A stretch of 64,000 nucleotides of DNA, taken from Sphingomonas kyeonggiensis. Its GTDB lineage: Bacteria; Pseudomonadota; Alphaproteobacteria; Sphingomonadales; Sphingomonadaceae. Location of the stretch: the NCBI RefSeq assembly GCF_014196745.1, contig NZ_JACIEH010000001.1, forward strand, positions 372,001 to 436,000, in the 5' to 3' direction. Positions 27,431-35,973 of this stretch are shown piece by piece (position 1 is the first letter of the stretch; every line of letters begins with the position of its first letter). A model generated the notes under the pieces. The model did no database searches. It saw only the letters and a list, made by a program, of their open reading frames with translations, and was not told where the DNA came from. The position numbers were made by a program, and so were the translations under genes.

Positions 27431-29008
27431 TTACGCTGCTTCGCTCAGCTCGTCCGGCAGCCGGATCATATAGTCGAACGCCGAGAGCGCTGCGGTCGAG
27501 CCCGCGCCCATCGCGATCACGATCTGCTTGTAGGGCACGGTGGTGCAGTCGCCCGCCGCGAAGATGCCCTTCTGCGAGGTCTCGCCGCGCGCATCGATCT
27601 CGATCTCGCCGCGCGGCGACAGCGCGATGCTGTCCTTCAGCCACTCGGTGTTCGGGACCAGGCCGATCTGCACGAATATGCCTTCCAGCTCGACCTGATG
27701 CTCGGTGCCGTGGTTGCGGTCCTTGTAGGTCAGGCTGGTGAGCTTCTGCCCGTCGCCCGCCACTTCGGTGGTGAGCGCCGAGGTGATCACCTTGACGTTC
27801 GGCAGGCTGCCCAGCTTGCGCTGCAGCACCGCATCGGCACGCAGCTGGCTGTCATATTCGATCAGCGTGACGTGCGCGACGAGACCGGCCAGGTCGATCG
27901 CGGCTTCCACACCCGAATTGCCGCCACCGATCACTGCCACGCGCTTGCCCTTGAACAGCGGTCCGTCGCAGTGCGGGCAATAGGTCACGCCCTTGTTGCG
28001 ATATTCTTCCTCGCCGGGCACGCCCATCGTCCGCCAGCGGGCACCGGTGGAGAGGATCACGGTGCGCGCCTTCAGCGTCGCGCCATTCTCCAGCACCACC
28101 TCGTGCAGCCCGCCCTCATGCCTGGCCGGCACCAGCCTGGCGGCACGCTGGTGGTTCATGATGTCGACGTCGTAATCCTTGACGTGCTGCTCCAGATGCG
28201 CGGCGAGCTTAGGCCCCTCGGTGTGCGACACCGAGATGAAGTTCTCGATCGACATGGTGTCGAGCACCTGGCCGCCGAAGCGCTCCGCCGCGATGCCGGT
28301 ACGGATGCCCTTGCGCGCCGAATAGATCGCCGCTGCGGCACCGGCAGGGCCGCCGCCGACCACCAGCACCTCGAACGGCTCCTTGCCGGCGATCTTGGCG
28401 GCGGTGCGCGCGCCGGCCGCGGTGTCGATCTTTGCGACGATCTGCTCCAGCTCCATGCGGCCGCTGGCGAACGGCTCGCCGTTCAGGAACACGCTCGGCA
28501 CCGCCATCACCTGGCGTGCCTCGACTTCGGCCGGGAACAGCCCGCCGTCGATCGACGTGTGGCGGATGCGCGGGTTGAGCACCGCCATCAGGTTCAGCGC
28601 CTGCACCACGTCGGGGCAGTTCTGGCAGGTCAGCGAGAAATAGGTTTCGAACACATAGTCGCCGTCCAGGTTCTTCACCTGCTCGATCAGCTCCTGCGCC
28701 GCCTTGCTCGGATGGCCGCCGACCTGGAGCAGGGCGAGCACCAGCGAGGTGAACTCGTGCCCCATCGGCAGGCCCGCGAAGCGCACGCCGATATCGGTGC
28801 CGGTGCGGTGGATCAGGAAACTCGGCTTGCGGCTGTCGTCATCGGTGCGGACGACCGAGACCTTGTCCGAGAGCGCGGCGATTTCGTTCAGCAGCTCCTC
28901 CAGCTCGCGCGACTTGGCATCGTCACCGAGGCTGGCGACCAGCTCGATCGGCTCGCGGATGTTCGCGAGATAGCCCTTGAGCTGCTGGGTCAGGTTTGCG
29001 TCGAGCAT
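27431..29008 (-). CDS. ahpF: Alkyl hydroperoxide reductase subunit F
   Basis: 525 residues from the ATG at 29008 ([14 protein letters not shown]), matching E. coli AhpF (521) in length; the open frame before it is not protein-like. The N-terminal thioredoxin-like domain has a CxxC at residues 128/131 (TCQNCP). The FAD domain has [12 protein letters not shown] at about 216, the NADH domain has [13 protein letters not shown], and the second redox pair is at 344/347 (YCPHCDGP). It passes electrons from NADH to AhpC. It lies 108 bases downstream of ahpC with a hairpin between, so its level may be set by partial read-through. Confidence 0.96.
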   Translation of the reverse strand: MLDANLTQQLKGYLANIREPIELVASLGDDAKSRELEELLNEIAALSDKVSVVRTDDDSRKPSFLIHRTGTDIGVRFAGLPMGHEFTSLVLALLQVGGHPSKAAQELIEQVKNLDGDYVFETYFSLTCQNCPDVVQALNLMAVLNPRIRHTSIDGGLFPAEVEARQVMAVPSVFLNGEPFASGRMELEQIVAKIDTAAGARTAAKIAGKEPFEVLVVGGGPAGAAAAIYSARKGIRTGIAAERFGGQVLDTMSIENFISVSHTEGPKLAAHLEQHVKDYDVDIMNHQRAARLVPARHEGGLHEVVLENGATLKARTVILSTGARWRTMGVPGEEEYRNKGVTYCPHCDGPLFKGKRVAVIGGGNSGVEAAIDLAGLVAHVTLIEYDSQLRADAVLQRKLGSLPNVKVITSALTTEVAGDGQKLTSLTYKDRNHGTEHQVELEGIFVQIGLVPNTEWLKDSIALSPRGEIEIDARGETSQKGIFAAGDCTTVPYKQIVIAMGAGSTAALSAFDYMIRLPDELSEAA

Positions 29009-29039
29009 GGCAGAAACTCCACAGAATTCAGATACAAAA

Positions 29040-29076
29040 CGGCCCGGGACAGAAGGTGTACTGCCGTCCCGGGCCG
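29040..29076 (-). terminator. Hairpin between ahpC and ahpF
   Basis: Perfect 11-bp arms CGGCCCGGGAC and GTCCCGGGCCG, 15-base loop, followed on the minus strand by TTTTG. Placed inside the ahpC-ahpF operon, it looks like a partial terminator or mRNA stabiliser that lets ahpC be made in excess over ahpF. Confidence 0.7.
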
Positions 29077-29116
29077 CTGGGGGCGCCCGCAAGGGGGCTA
29101 GCGAGCGCCTGGGGGA

Positions 29117-29680
29117 TCAGATCTTGCCGACCAGGTCGAGCGACGGAGCCAGCGTGGCCTCGCCCTCTTCCCACTTGGCGGGGCAGACTTCGCCCGGGTG
29201 CGCTGCGATGTACTGCGCAGCCTTGATCTTGCGGAGCAGCTCGGCCGCGTTGCGGCCAACGCCCTCGCTGGTGATCTCGACCAGCTGGATCACGCCTTCC
29301 GGATCGACGACGAAGGTGCCGCGGTCGGCCAGGCCCTGGCCCTCACGGAGCACGTCGAAGTTGGTCGACAGGACGTGGTTCTGGTCGCCCAGCATGTAAT
29401 AGTTGATCTTGCCGATCGCGGGCGAGGTGTCGTGCCAGGCCTTGTGGCTGAAATGGGTGTCGGTCGAAACCGAGTAGACCTCGACGCCCATCTTCTGGAG
29501 CTGCGGGTAGATGTCCGCCAGGTCCTCGAGTTCGGTCGGGCACACGAAGGTGAAGTCCGCCGGGTAAAAGAAGAACACCGCCCACTTGCCCTTCGTGTCC
29601 GCGTCGGTGACCTGGACGAACTTGCCTTCCTTATAGGCCTGCGCGGTGAACGGCTTGATGGTGCTGCCGATGAGAGCCAT
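29117..29680 (-). CDS. ahpC: Alkyl hydroperoxide reductase subunit C (typical 2-Cys peroxiredoxin)
   Basis: 187 residues from the ATG at 29680, exactly the E. coli AhpC length, preceded by GGAGGA. The peroxidatic Cys is C47 (FTFVCPTE) and the resolving Cys is C166 (GEVCPAKW). It reduces H2O2 and organic peroxides in the cytoplasm and is recharged by AhpF. An inverted repeat upstream is a candidate OxyR site. Confidence 0.97.
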   Translation of the reverse strand: MALIGSTIKPFTAQAYKEGKFVQVTDADTKGKWAVFFFYPADFTFVCPTELEDLADIYPQLQKMGVEVYSVSTDTHFSHKAWHDTSPAIGKINYYMLGDQNHVLSTNFDVLREGQGLADRGTFVVDPEGVIQLVEITSEGVGRNAAELLRKIKAAQYIAAHPGEVCPAKWEEGEATLAPSLDLVGKI

Positions 29681-29786
29681 TGCTTGGTATTCCTCCAGAA
29701 CGGGGGTTGTTGTTGCAATGGCGAGATAGGCCCGCTGCATCGCAATGTGAAATTGGAATAGCCGGTCGTGTTGATCGGTTTAGTCG

Positions 29787-29806
29787 ATCAGTTCCGATAA
29801 ACTGAT
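29787..29806 (-). promoter_or_regulatory. Candidate OxyR-type operator upstream of ahpC
   Basis: Perfect inverted repeat ATCAGTT-6-AACTGAT, embedded in a run of GATC/GATA boxes (29773, 29786, 29795, 29804, 29808) at roughly helical spacing, about 107 bases before the ahpC start. OxyR sites are extended dyads with 10-bp periodicity, so the pattern fits, but it is not the textbook ATAG-N7-CTAT. Confidence 0.4.
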
Positions 29807-29923
29807 TGATCGAATGATATATATGCAATGCCGTGCAGTTATGCGCGTCACACCGCACTCTTCACATGGCGCGGGGAAGTGGGGTTCCGCGATGCACCCT
29901 GCTGCGCCGCAAGGTGTAAAGGA

Positions 29924-30570
29924 CTATTTTGGCCGCTGTGCGGGGGGCAGCATGGGCGGGGGTGGCTCCAGTCGCATCTGAAGCTGGCAGGGCTTGAGGG
30001 CTGCGATCGCGGCAGTCCGCGCCTTCAGGAAGAGTGCGCTCGTCACGGAGTCGGCCGGAAGGCGCACGATGCCCGCGCCGAGAAGCTTGCCATCCCTGTC
30101 CCGCCGCTCGATTCGATAGGCACCGCCCCGATTGGCATGATCGACGATCGTGGTGCCGGCCCGGCCCATCGAGATCGAGGCGCTGGCAATGGTTGTCGGC
30201 GGCGTGCGGCGATGGACGATCCAGCCGGAGACCCGTCCTCCTTCGCCGCGCCTTCCGGGAAGGCCAGCAACTGCTCGACCGGGCCCTGGGCATCGCTCGC
30301 CAGCGCGACGAGGCTGGTGGCGAACAGCTCGGTGGGTGGGCCCAGCGCCATCCCCTCAGGAGAATAGACCGCGCCGAGCGCGAAGCCGTGCCCGGCATCG
30401 AAGGACTGGAGCTGAACGCGGGTGACGCTTGCCGGCAGGGCATCCTGCTGCACGGCGGCGACGGTCATTTCGAAATCGCCTTGCTGCAGCGTTGCGAATC
30501 CGCATTTCAGCTCCGCGCCCGCCATGGGCAGGTTCGCCAGCGCGATGGCCAGGCCGATCGTCCAGAACAT
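29924..30570 (-). pseudogene. Secreted protein of unknown function, broken by one frameshift
   Basis: The minus-strand ATG at 30570 opens a signal peptide (MFWTIGLAIALANLPMAGA) and a folded-looking stretch (KCGFATLQQGDFEMTV; LLAFPEGAAKE). Near 30240 protein-like sequence jumps to another frame (VSGWIVHRRTPPTTIA; TTIVDHANRGGAYRIERRDR) and runs to a TAG at 29924. Adding one G in the GGAGGACGGG stretch joins both parts into about 215 residues. The total length (647 bases) is one short of a multiple of three. This is either a real one-base deletion or an assembly error. No family recognised. The C-terminal tail is Pro-rich. Confidence 0.65.
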
Positions 30571-30662
30571 CGAATGTCCCCCTCCGGCCCGCAGGGTCTT
30601 CCTATCCCGGCTGCTTGGCAAGGCCTCGCCGGAGGAGAATGGTCCGGATCCGGATCAGGGCA

Positions 30663-30845
30663 TCACAGGGCCCGGGCGATCGTCGCGATCACGGTGATCA
30701 CGATCATGCTGCCCAGGATCAGGTCGAGCGGCCGGCAGGCGCCGAGCCAGTCGACGATCCGGCCCCAGCGCCGCTGCCATCTGCTTTCCTGCGCGCCGAC
30801 GCGCCGTATCCGCCCGTGGCGGCTGTTCCTGCTGCTGTCCCACAT
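30663..30845 (-). CDS. Possible small tail-anchored membrane protein
   Basis: 60 residues from the ATG at 30845: an Arg-rich soluble part (RWQRRWGRIVDWLGA) and a C-terminal membrane segment (LDLILGSMIVITVIATIARAL is the last 21 residues, mostly hydrophobic). No good Shine-Dalgarno is visible. The hydrophobic tail next to basic residues is the only support, so this is a tentative call. Confidence 0.35.
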   Translation of the reverse strand: MWDSSRNSRHGRIRRVGAQESRWQRRWGRIVDWLGACRPLDLILGSMIVITVIATIARAL

Positions 30846-30967
30846 GCGCGAGGATGTGGGATGGATCGGCGTAAAGCTTCGAGAGGGAATGTGGGGCGGG
30901 GCGTAAGGAAGGCGTAAAGTCACCAACAGCCATCCTCGCGGCAATATTCGTCATCCTGCGCCCATTC

Positions 30968-31051
30968 CCGTCATCCCGGCGAAAGCCGGGATCTCAGGCA
31001 GAAGCGCGGAACAGGAGCCGCACGAGATCCCGGCTTTCGCCGGGATGACGG
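30968..31051. repeat. REP-like palindromic element, family B, copy 1
   Basis: 28-bp inverted arms (30968-30995 and 31024-31051, core CATCCCGGCGAAAGCCGGGA) joined by a conserved 28-base spacer. Each arm is itself a small hairpin. A lone CGTCATCCTGCGC precedes it at 30949. Confidence 0.85.
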
Positions 31052-31099
31052 CTTGAGGCGCGGGACGGCCGTGAGACCCGTCGGGATGATCGCGTGAAC

Positions 31100-31861
31100 C
31101 TACCGCCCCAACGCCAGGTAAAGATTGTACAAGCTGGTCAGCGTCAGCACGATGCCGACCAGCAGCATCAGTGTCTTTGGCTCCACCCGCTTGGCGAGCA
31201 GCGCGCCGAACGGTGCTGCGATCACGCCGCCGATCAGCAGGCCCACCGTCGCCAGGGTGAAGGCGCCCCAGCCGAGCTGGGTGATGAAGGTCGCCGAGAT
31301 CGTCGTGGTGACGAAGAACTCGGCGGTGTTCACCGTGCCGATCGTGGTGCGCGGGCTCGATCCCTGGACGAGCAGGTTGCTGGTCACCACCGGTCCCCAG
31401 CCACCGCCGCCCGCCGCGTCGAGGAAGCCGCCGGCCAGGCCCAGCGGCTCGACGATCTTGGGCGACTTCTCCTTGGGCGGATAATGGCGGCTGCGCCACA
31501 GCAGATAGAAGCCGATGCCGGTCAGATAGGCGAGGATGAACGGCTTGGCGGTGCTGGCATCGATGTTCGAGAGCACATAGGCGCCAAGCGCGCCGCCGAT
31601 CACCCCGGGCACGGCGATGCGCAGGAACAGCTTCCAGTTCACATTCTTGTGCACTGCATGGCTGATGCCCGAAACGGCCGTGGTGAACGTCTCCACCGTG
31701 TGCACGCCGGCAGAGGCTGCCGCGGGCGGCACCCCCAGGCTCAGCAACAGGGTATTGGAGATCACGCCAAAGGCCATGCCCAGCGCGCCGTCCACCATCT
31801 GGGCCGCGAATCCGACCGCGATGAACGGCAGCAGGAGCGTCAGGTCGATTCCAAAGATCAT
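31100..31861 (-). CDS. TauE/SafE-family sulfite exporter-like membrane protein
   Basis: 253 residues from the ATG at 31861 with AAGGT four bases upstream; longer starts lack membrane character. About eight hydrophobic segments. The two-repeat family signature is seen in FAAQMVDGALGMAFGVISN and in GGFLDAAGGGGWGPVVTSNL. The family exports sulfite, sulfoacetate or related sulfur anions. It is divergent from cysE with a shared palindrome in the gap, which supports a sulfur-related role. Substrate not proven. Confidence 0.85.
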   Translation of the reverse strand: MIFGIDLTLLLPFIAVGFAAQMVDGALGMAFGVISNTLLLSLGVPPAAASAGVHTVETFTTAVSGISHAVHKNVNWKLFLRIAVPGVIGGALGAYVLSNIDASTAKPFILAYLTGIGFYLLWRSRHYPPKEKSPKIVEPLGLAGGFLDAAGGGGWGPVVTSNLLVQGSSPRTTIGTVNTAEFFVTTTISATFITQLGWGAFTLATVGLLIGGVIAAPFGALLAKRVEPKTLMLLVGIVLTLTSLYNLYLALGR

Positions 31862-31947
31862 TCGTACCTTGAAGGTTGGGCCGGGAAGGAATGGATGACG
31901 GCCCCGGAACGTTCCAACAAGATACATACGCTTTACCGCGCCCAAGC

Positions 31948-31989
31948 CCAGAATGGGCCATTCTGGAATTCCGCCGGTTTAGCTATTAT
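31948..31989 (+). promoter_or_regulatory. Palindromic operator and promoter between tauE-like gene and cysE
   Basis: Inverted repeat CCAGAATG-GGC-CATTCTGG at 31948-31966. Its right arm overlaps a possible -35 (TTCTGG, 31961-31966) set 17 bases before a -10-like TATTAT (31984-31989) for cysE. A regulator bound here could control both divergent sulfur genes. Confidence 0.45.
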
Positions 31990-32017
31990 GTGGACTCCCG
32001 ATAAAAGGGGACCGGCC

Positions 32018-32707
32018 ATGTTCCAGCGCCTGGTGGCGTATCTAGATTCGATCAAGGCGCGCGATCCCGCGCCGCGATCGCGCGCGGAAATCCTGCTCTA
32101 TCCGGGCGTCTGGGCGCTCGGCTATCACCGCATCGCGCACGCACTGTTCCGCAATCGCCTCTATTTCCTCGCGCGCGTGGTGAATCACTGGTCGCGCTTC
32201 GTGACGGCGATCGACATCCATCCCGGCGCGAAGATCGGCCGCAACTTCTTCATCGACCACGGCTTCGTCGTGATCGGCGAGACCGCGGAGATCGGCGACG
32301 ACGTCACCATCTATCAGTGCGTCACCCTCGGCGGCACCAGCCCGGACAATGGCGTGGCCGGCAAGCGCCACCCGACCCTGCTCGACGGCGCGATCCTCGG
32401 CTCGGGCGCGCAGGTGCTCGGCCCGATAACCGTCGGCGAGCGGGCGCGTGTCGGCGCCAATGCGGTGGTCACCAAGGACGTCGCGCCCGGCGCGGTGATG
32501 GTCGGCATCCCCGCCAAGCCGACCCTGGTCGAGGCCGAGAAGTGGCAGAAGGATTTCGTGCCCTATGGCACGCCCTGCAGCGATGTCTTCGATCCGCAGA
32601 CCCAGAAGCTCGAGCTGATGCGCTGCGAGCTGGAGGCGATGCGCAAGCGGCTCGACGCCGTCCTCGCCGAGCGGCGGACGGAAGGGGAGCAGCGCGACAG
32701 CGCGTAG
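32018..32707 (+). CDS. cysE: Serine O-acetyltransferase
   Basis: 229 residues from the ATG at 32018 preceded by AGGGG. Short N-terminal helical part, then a left-handed beta-helix of hexapeptide repeats (IDIHPGAKIGRNFFIDHG; VVIGETAEIGDD; VTIYQCVTLGG) with the catalytic His of DHG and the ending VVTKDVAPGAVMVGIPAK. The short N-terminus matches the EpsC-like branch. It acetylates serine with acetyl-CoA as the first step of cysteine synthesis in the cytoplasm. It is followed with no gap by the DUF2794 gene. Confidence 0.93.
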   Translation: MFQRLVAYLDSIKARDPAPRSRAEILLYPGVWALGYHRIAHALFRNRLYFLARVVNHWSRFVTAIDIHPGAKIGRNFFIDHGFVVIGETAEIGDDVTIYQCVTLGGTSPDNGVAGKRHPTLLDGAILGSGAQVLGPITVGERARVGANAVVTKDVAPGAVMVGIPAKPTLVEAEKWQKDFVPYGTPCSDVFDPQTQKLELMRCELEAMRKRLDAVLAERRTEGEQRDSA

Positions 32708-33046
32708 ATGGGCACCGTAACCCCGCTCCCCCTCGGACGCCCCGGCCAGGTCGGCTTCGAGCGCCCCGAGCTCACCCGCATCCTCGATCTCTACGGCCGC
32801 ATGGTCGCCGCCGGCCATTGGCGCGACTATGCGATGTCGTTCGATCTCGACGCCGCGATCTTCGCCGCCTTCCGGCGCACTGCCGAGCGTCCGGAATTCC
32901 GCATCGAGAAGCGCCCGAGCCTGCGCAACCGCCAAGGCATGTGGGCGCTGGTCAACGAAAGCGGCACGATCCTCAAGCGCGGCCACGAACTGGGCCCGGT
33001 CCTGGCCCCGGTCGAGCGCCGGCTGATGAAGCTCGTGGAGGAATAG
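32708..33046 (+). CDS. DUF2794-family protein
   Basis: 112 residues; the ATG abuts the cysE stop. Contains the wording found in this alphaproteobacterial family (AMSFDLDAAIFAAFRR; FRIEKRPSLRNRQGMWALVN). Small, soluble, mixed alpha/beta, no known activity. Strict coupling to cysE suggests co-expression. Hairpin follows. Confidence 0.8.
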   Translation: MGTVTPLPLGRPGQVGFERPELTRILDLYGRMVAAGHWRDYAMSFDLDAAIFAAFRRTAERPEFRIEKRPSLRNRQGMWALVNESGTILKRGHELGPVLAPVERRLMKLVEE

Positions 33047-33058
33047 GGCAGCTGAATT

Positions 33059-33080
33059 CCCCTCCCCTGCAAGGGAGGGG
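33059..33080. terminator. Bidirectional terminator between DUF2794 gene and lrp-like gene
   Basis: Arms CCCCTCCC and GGGAGGGG with a CTGCAA loop between converging genes. Same style as the hairpin after moaE. Confidence 0.6.
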
Positions 33081-33098
33081 AGAAGATTTGCGTCCTGG

Positions 33099-33581
33099 CT
33101 ACCGCCCCAATCCCACCGGCACCGGGCTCATCCCGCCGGTCTCGCGGATCACCACCAGCGTCTCGAAGGTCCGCACCCGCTCGTCGGCCGAGAAGAGCCG
33201 GCGGACAAGGTCGTCATAGCTCTCCATGTCGCGTGCGATGATCCGCACCGCGAAATCATGGTCGCCGGTGACGTTCCAGGCTTCCATCACTTCGGGCTCG
33301 CGGCGGAAGATCTCGAACATCTCGCTCACCGTGTCCGCAGTCTCGCGCTCCAGCGTGACGAGCACGATCATCGACAGCGGCCAGCCGAGCGTCTTCGGGC
33401 GCACCACCGCGATCTCGCGTTCGATCACCCCGGTCTCGCGCAGCCGTCGGATCCGGCGGTAGCAGGCGGGGGCGGACAGGCCGACCTTCTCCGCCAGCGC
33501 CGCGACCGGCTGCTGCACATCGACCTGCAGCAGCTCGAGCAGCTTCAGGTCGAACGAATCGAGCGGTTCAATCTTCGTCAT
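33099..33581 (-). CDS. Lrp/AsnC-family regulator
   Basis: 160 residues. N-terminal HTH (DSFDLKLLELLQVDVQQPVA; GLSAPACYRRIRRLRETGVI) and a C-terminal RAM domain (VTGDHDFAVRIIARDMESYD). It is divergent, 110 bases from an RhtA-like amino-acid exporter. That pairing is typical of an amino-acid-sensing regulator controlling its exporter. Ligand unknown. Confidence 0.9.
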   Translation of the reverse strand: MTKIEPLDSFDLKLLELLQVDVQQPVAALAEKVGLSAPACYRRIRRLRETGVIEREIAVVRPKTLGWPLSMIVLVTLERETADTVSEMFEIFRREPEVMEAWNVTGDHDFAVRIIARDMESYDDLVRRLFSADERVRTFETLVVIRETGGMSPVPVGLGR

Positions 33582-33597
33582 TCTGCGAGCCTATGCC

Positions 33598-33610
33598 GAT
33601 AAAATTTATC
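33598..33610. promoter_or_regulatory. Candidate Lrp-family operator
   Basis: Near-perfect palindrome GATAAA-A-TTTATC in the gap between the divergent lrp-like and rhtA genes, 17 bases from the regulator start. A related half site TTATC occurs at 33636. AT-rich dyads like this fit Lrp/AsnC proteins. Confidence 0.45.
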
Positions 33611-33691
33611 ACGTAAGCGCTAAAATAAACCACTCTTATCGCCGGAAAAACATATCCTCGGACCCGATAACAGCAACCTTCCGAGTACCAG

Positions 33692-34585
33692 ATGTCCACT
33701 CTCGCCGCTCCGCGTGCCGCTTCCGCGCGCCTCGATCTCGTCGCCCTGGCCGCGCTGGCCGTCGCGGTGCTCTCGGTCACCACGGGGGCGACCTTCGCCA
33801 AGAAGCTCTTCCCCCTGGTCGGGCCGGAGGGCGCAACCGCGCTCCGCCTGATCTTCGCCGCCGCGATCCTGTCGGCGATATTCCGGCCCTGGCGGATCCG
33901 GTTCGATGCCGGCTGGCGCTCGCTGCTCGCCTACGGCCTGGTGCTCGGGGTGATGAACCTGACCTTCTACAAGGCCTTGTCCTATATCCCGCTCGGCATC
34001 GCGATCGCGATCGAGTTCACCGGCCCACTGGCGGTGGCGGTGCTCACCTCGCGCCGCCGGGTCGATTTCCTGTGGATCGGCCTCGCCGTGATCGGCCTGC
34101 TGCTGCTCCTGCCGATCTGGAAGGGCGCGGCGCATCTCGACTGGCGCGGCGTCGCCCTCGCACTCGTCGCCAGTGCCTGCTGGGCGACCTACATCCTCGC
34201 CGGCCGTCACGCCGGCAAGGCGCACGGCCCCGCCGCGGCGGCCGGAGGCATGCTGATCGCGGCCTGCCTGGCGGCCCCGGTCGGGGTGATCCATGCCGGA
34301 GCGGCGCTGCTCCGGCCCGAGGCGCTGATGCTCGGCCTGCTCGTCGGCATCGTCTCCAGCGCCATTCCCTATGCGCTCGAGATGATCGCGATGCCCCGGC
34401 TGCCCGCCAACACCTTCGGCACCCTGCTCAGCGTCGAGCCGGCGGTGGGCGCGCTGATGGCGTTCCTCATTCTCGGCGAGGTGCTGACCGGGATCCAATG
34501 GTTCGCCATCGGCCTGATCGTCCTTTCCTCGGTCGGCACCGCGACCAGTGCGGGACCGGGCGAGGCGGCCGAACAACCCGCATGA
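33692..34585 (+). CDS. rhtA: Threonine/homoserine exporter (EamA/DMT family)
   Basis: 297 residues with ten membrane segments in two EamA halves. Close in wording to E. coli Rht[70 protein letters not shown] and [15 protein letters not shown]. It would export amino acids such as threonine or homoserine across the inner membrane. Divergent from an Lrp-type regulator and followed by a strong terminator. Confidence 0.85.
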   Translation: MSTLAAPRAASARLDLVALAALAVAVLSVTTGATFAKKLFPLVGPEGATALRLIFAAAILSAIFRPWRIRFDAGWRSLLAYGLVLGVMNLTFYKALSYIPLGIAIAIEFTGPLAVAVLTSRRRVDFLWIGLAVIGLLLLLPIWKGAAHLDWRGVALALVASACWATYILAGRHAGKAHGPAAAAGGMLIAACLAAPVGVIHAGAALLRPEALMLGLLVGIVSSAIPYALEMIAMPRLPANTFGTLLSVEPAVGALMAFLILGEVLTGIQWFAIGLIVLSSVGTATSAGPGEAAEQPA

Positions 34586-34588
34586 AAA

Positions 34589-34620
34589 ACCCCTCCCGCG
34601 CCTTGGGGCACGGGAGGGGT
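34589..34620 (+). terminator. Terminator after rhtA
   Basis: Perfect 10-bp arms ACCCCTCCCG and CGGGAGGGGT with a 12-base loop, preceded by AAAA (so it also works for the converging gene). Confidence 0.7.
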
Positions 34621-34677
34621 CAGGGTCTGGAAAGCCGGGCTGGGGACCTTGCTTTCCGCGAGACGGCCTATGTCAGG

Positions 34678-35787
34678 TCAGGCCGTCACGATCTGGGTAG
34701 GGGGCAGCCGCTCCTCGAGCCCGCCGAGCAGGCCGACCACCGTGCGGCGGACCGGCTGCCAGAAGGCCGAGAGCAGCAGCAGCGCCGATCCGATCACCAG
34801 CGCGGTGAGCGCCGCGGCCAGCTCGACCGCACCGGTCGCCTGGAACAGCGCGTACATCGCCCAGAGCACATAGATCAGGCTGGAGACGAGCAGTGCGCGG
34901 CGGTCGACCGCCAGCGCCACGAAGGCGAAGGCGACGTAGAGCGCGATCACCACCGCCGCGACCGGGCCGGTAACTTCGCCGTCGAACACGCCGAGCATGT
35001 GGAACACCGGGTGCGCGATCAGCGGCGCCGCGGCGAGGTGAAGCCAGAAGGCCACGTCCGAGCGGCGGGTGCGGCGCTCCAGGTCGGTCATGTCCCAGCG
35101 CATCGCGAAGAAGAACATCGCCACGCCGGCGACGAGCAGCATCTCGTTCACCCAGTCCTTGGCCAGCGGCACCAGCGCCAGCACGATCGCGACCAGCATG
35201 CCGACCACGACCAGCGCGCCCGCGGCGACGGTGATCGGCACCATGAAGCGCTTCCAGTGGACGAAGGTCGCGGCGGCGGTCAGCAGGCCGACCACAGCGG
35301 CGATGCCGGCGCCAAGCTGCTGCTTCTGCAGGTCGCTCGCCAGATGCATCTGCTCCTCGATCCAGGGGATGTTGGCGGCGAAGATGCCCGAAAGGCCGGC
35401 TGCCACGCCGCCGACAAAGCCGAACAGCAGCAGGATCGAGGGCAGCGCCATGCGCCGCTTGGCGGTGAAATATTCGGCGAGCATCCAGCTCGTCGCGGCC
35501 ACGGCGAAGCCCCCGCCGATCATGTTGCCGCCGATGACGCGCGGCTCCGGCCCGGCGCCGATCAGCAGCTCGCCGACATAGGCGCCGATGCGCCCGGCCG
35601 CGACCAGGATTAGCGCGGCGGCGATCGCCACGAAGATGTCGTTGAAGCCGGTGAGCAGCTTGAAATGCTCTTCGTCCACCGCGGGCGTCGATCGACGCTC
35701 GGCGACATAGTTGCGCAGCGCATTGGCGGCGGCGGGGGAAAGCGCCCCCGCTTCCACGGCACTGGCCAGATCGCTCTCGCTATACAT
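34678..35787 (-). CDS. Polytopic inner-membrane protein, DUF2157-like
   Basis: 369 residues. A soluble N-terminus of about 45 residues (MYSESDLASAVEAGALSPAA) is followed by about ten hydrophobic segments. The N-terminal helical region before the membrane part resembles DUF2157/DUF4401 proteins, but I am not certain of the family. ATG preceded by GGAGGAGACTGCC, a strong ribosome site. No functional motif visible. An REP element sits upstream of its promoter. Confidence 0.7.
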   Translation of the reverse strand: MYSESDLASAVEAGALSPAAANALRNYVAERRSTPAVDEEHFKLLTGFNDIFVAIAAALILVAAGRIGAYVGELLIGAGPEPRVIGGNMIGGGFAVAATSWMLAEYFTAKRRMALPSILLLFGFVGGVAAGLSGIFAANIPWIEEQMHLASDLQKQQLGAGIAAVVGLLTAAATFVHWKRFMVPITVAAGALVVVGMLVAIVLALVPLAKDWVNEMLLVAGVAMFFFAMRWDMTDLERRTRRSDVAFWLHLAAAPLIAHPVFHMLGVFDGEVTGPVAAVVIALYVAFAFVALAVDRRALLVSSLIYVLWAMYALFQATGAVELAAALTALVIGSALLLLSAFWQPVRRTVVGLLGGLEERLPPTQIVTA

Positions 35788-35871
35788 GGCAGTCTCCTCC
35801 TGTGGGGGAGGATATACCCGATGTGTATTAGTGATGCAATACGGTGAGTCGGTTGGCTTCTGCCCCTTACA

Positions 35872-35954
35872 CCGTCATCCCGGCGAAAGCCGGGATCTCA
35901 GGCGAAGGCGCGGGACAGGAGTCGCACGAGATCCCGGCTTTCGCCGGGATGACG
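35872..35954. repeat. REP-like palindromic element, family B, copy 2
   Basis: Same arms and spacer as the copy at 30968, between the membrane-protein promoter and the SDR gene end. Confidence 0.85.
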
Positions 35955-35973
35955 AAAAGGGGAGGGGCGACGC

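Noticed and set aside
34072..35613. Open frame of 513 codons on the plus strand over rhtA and the membrane-protein gene
   Set aside because: Runs through two well-supported genes and a terminator; His/Gln/Arg-rich antisense type.
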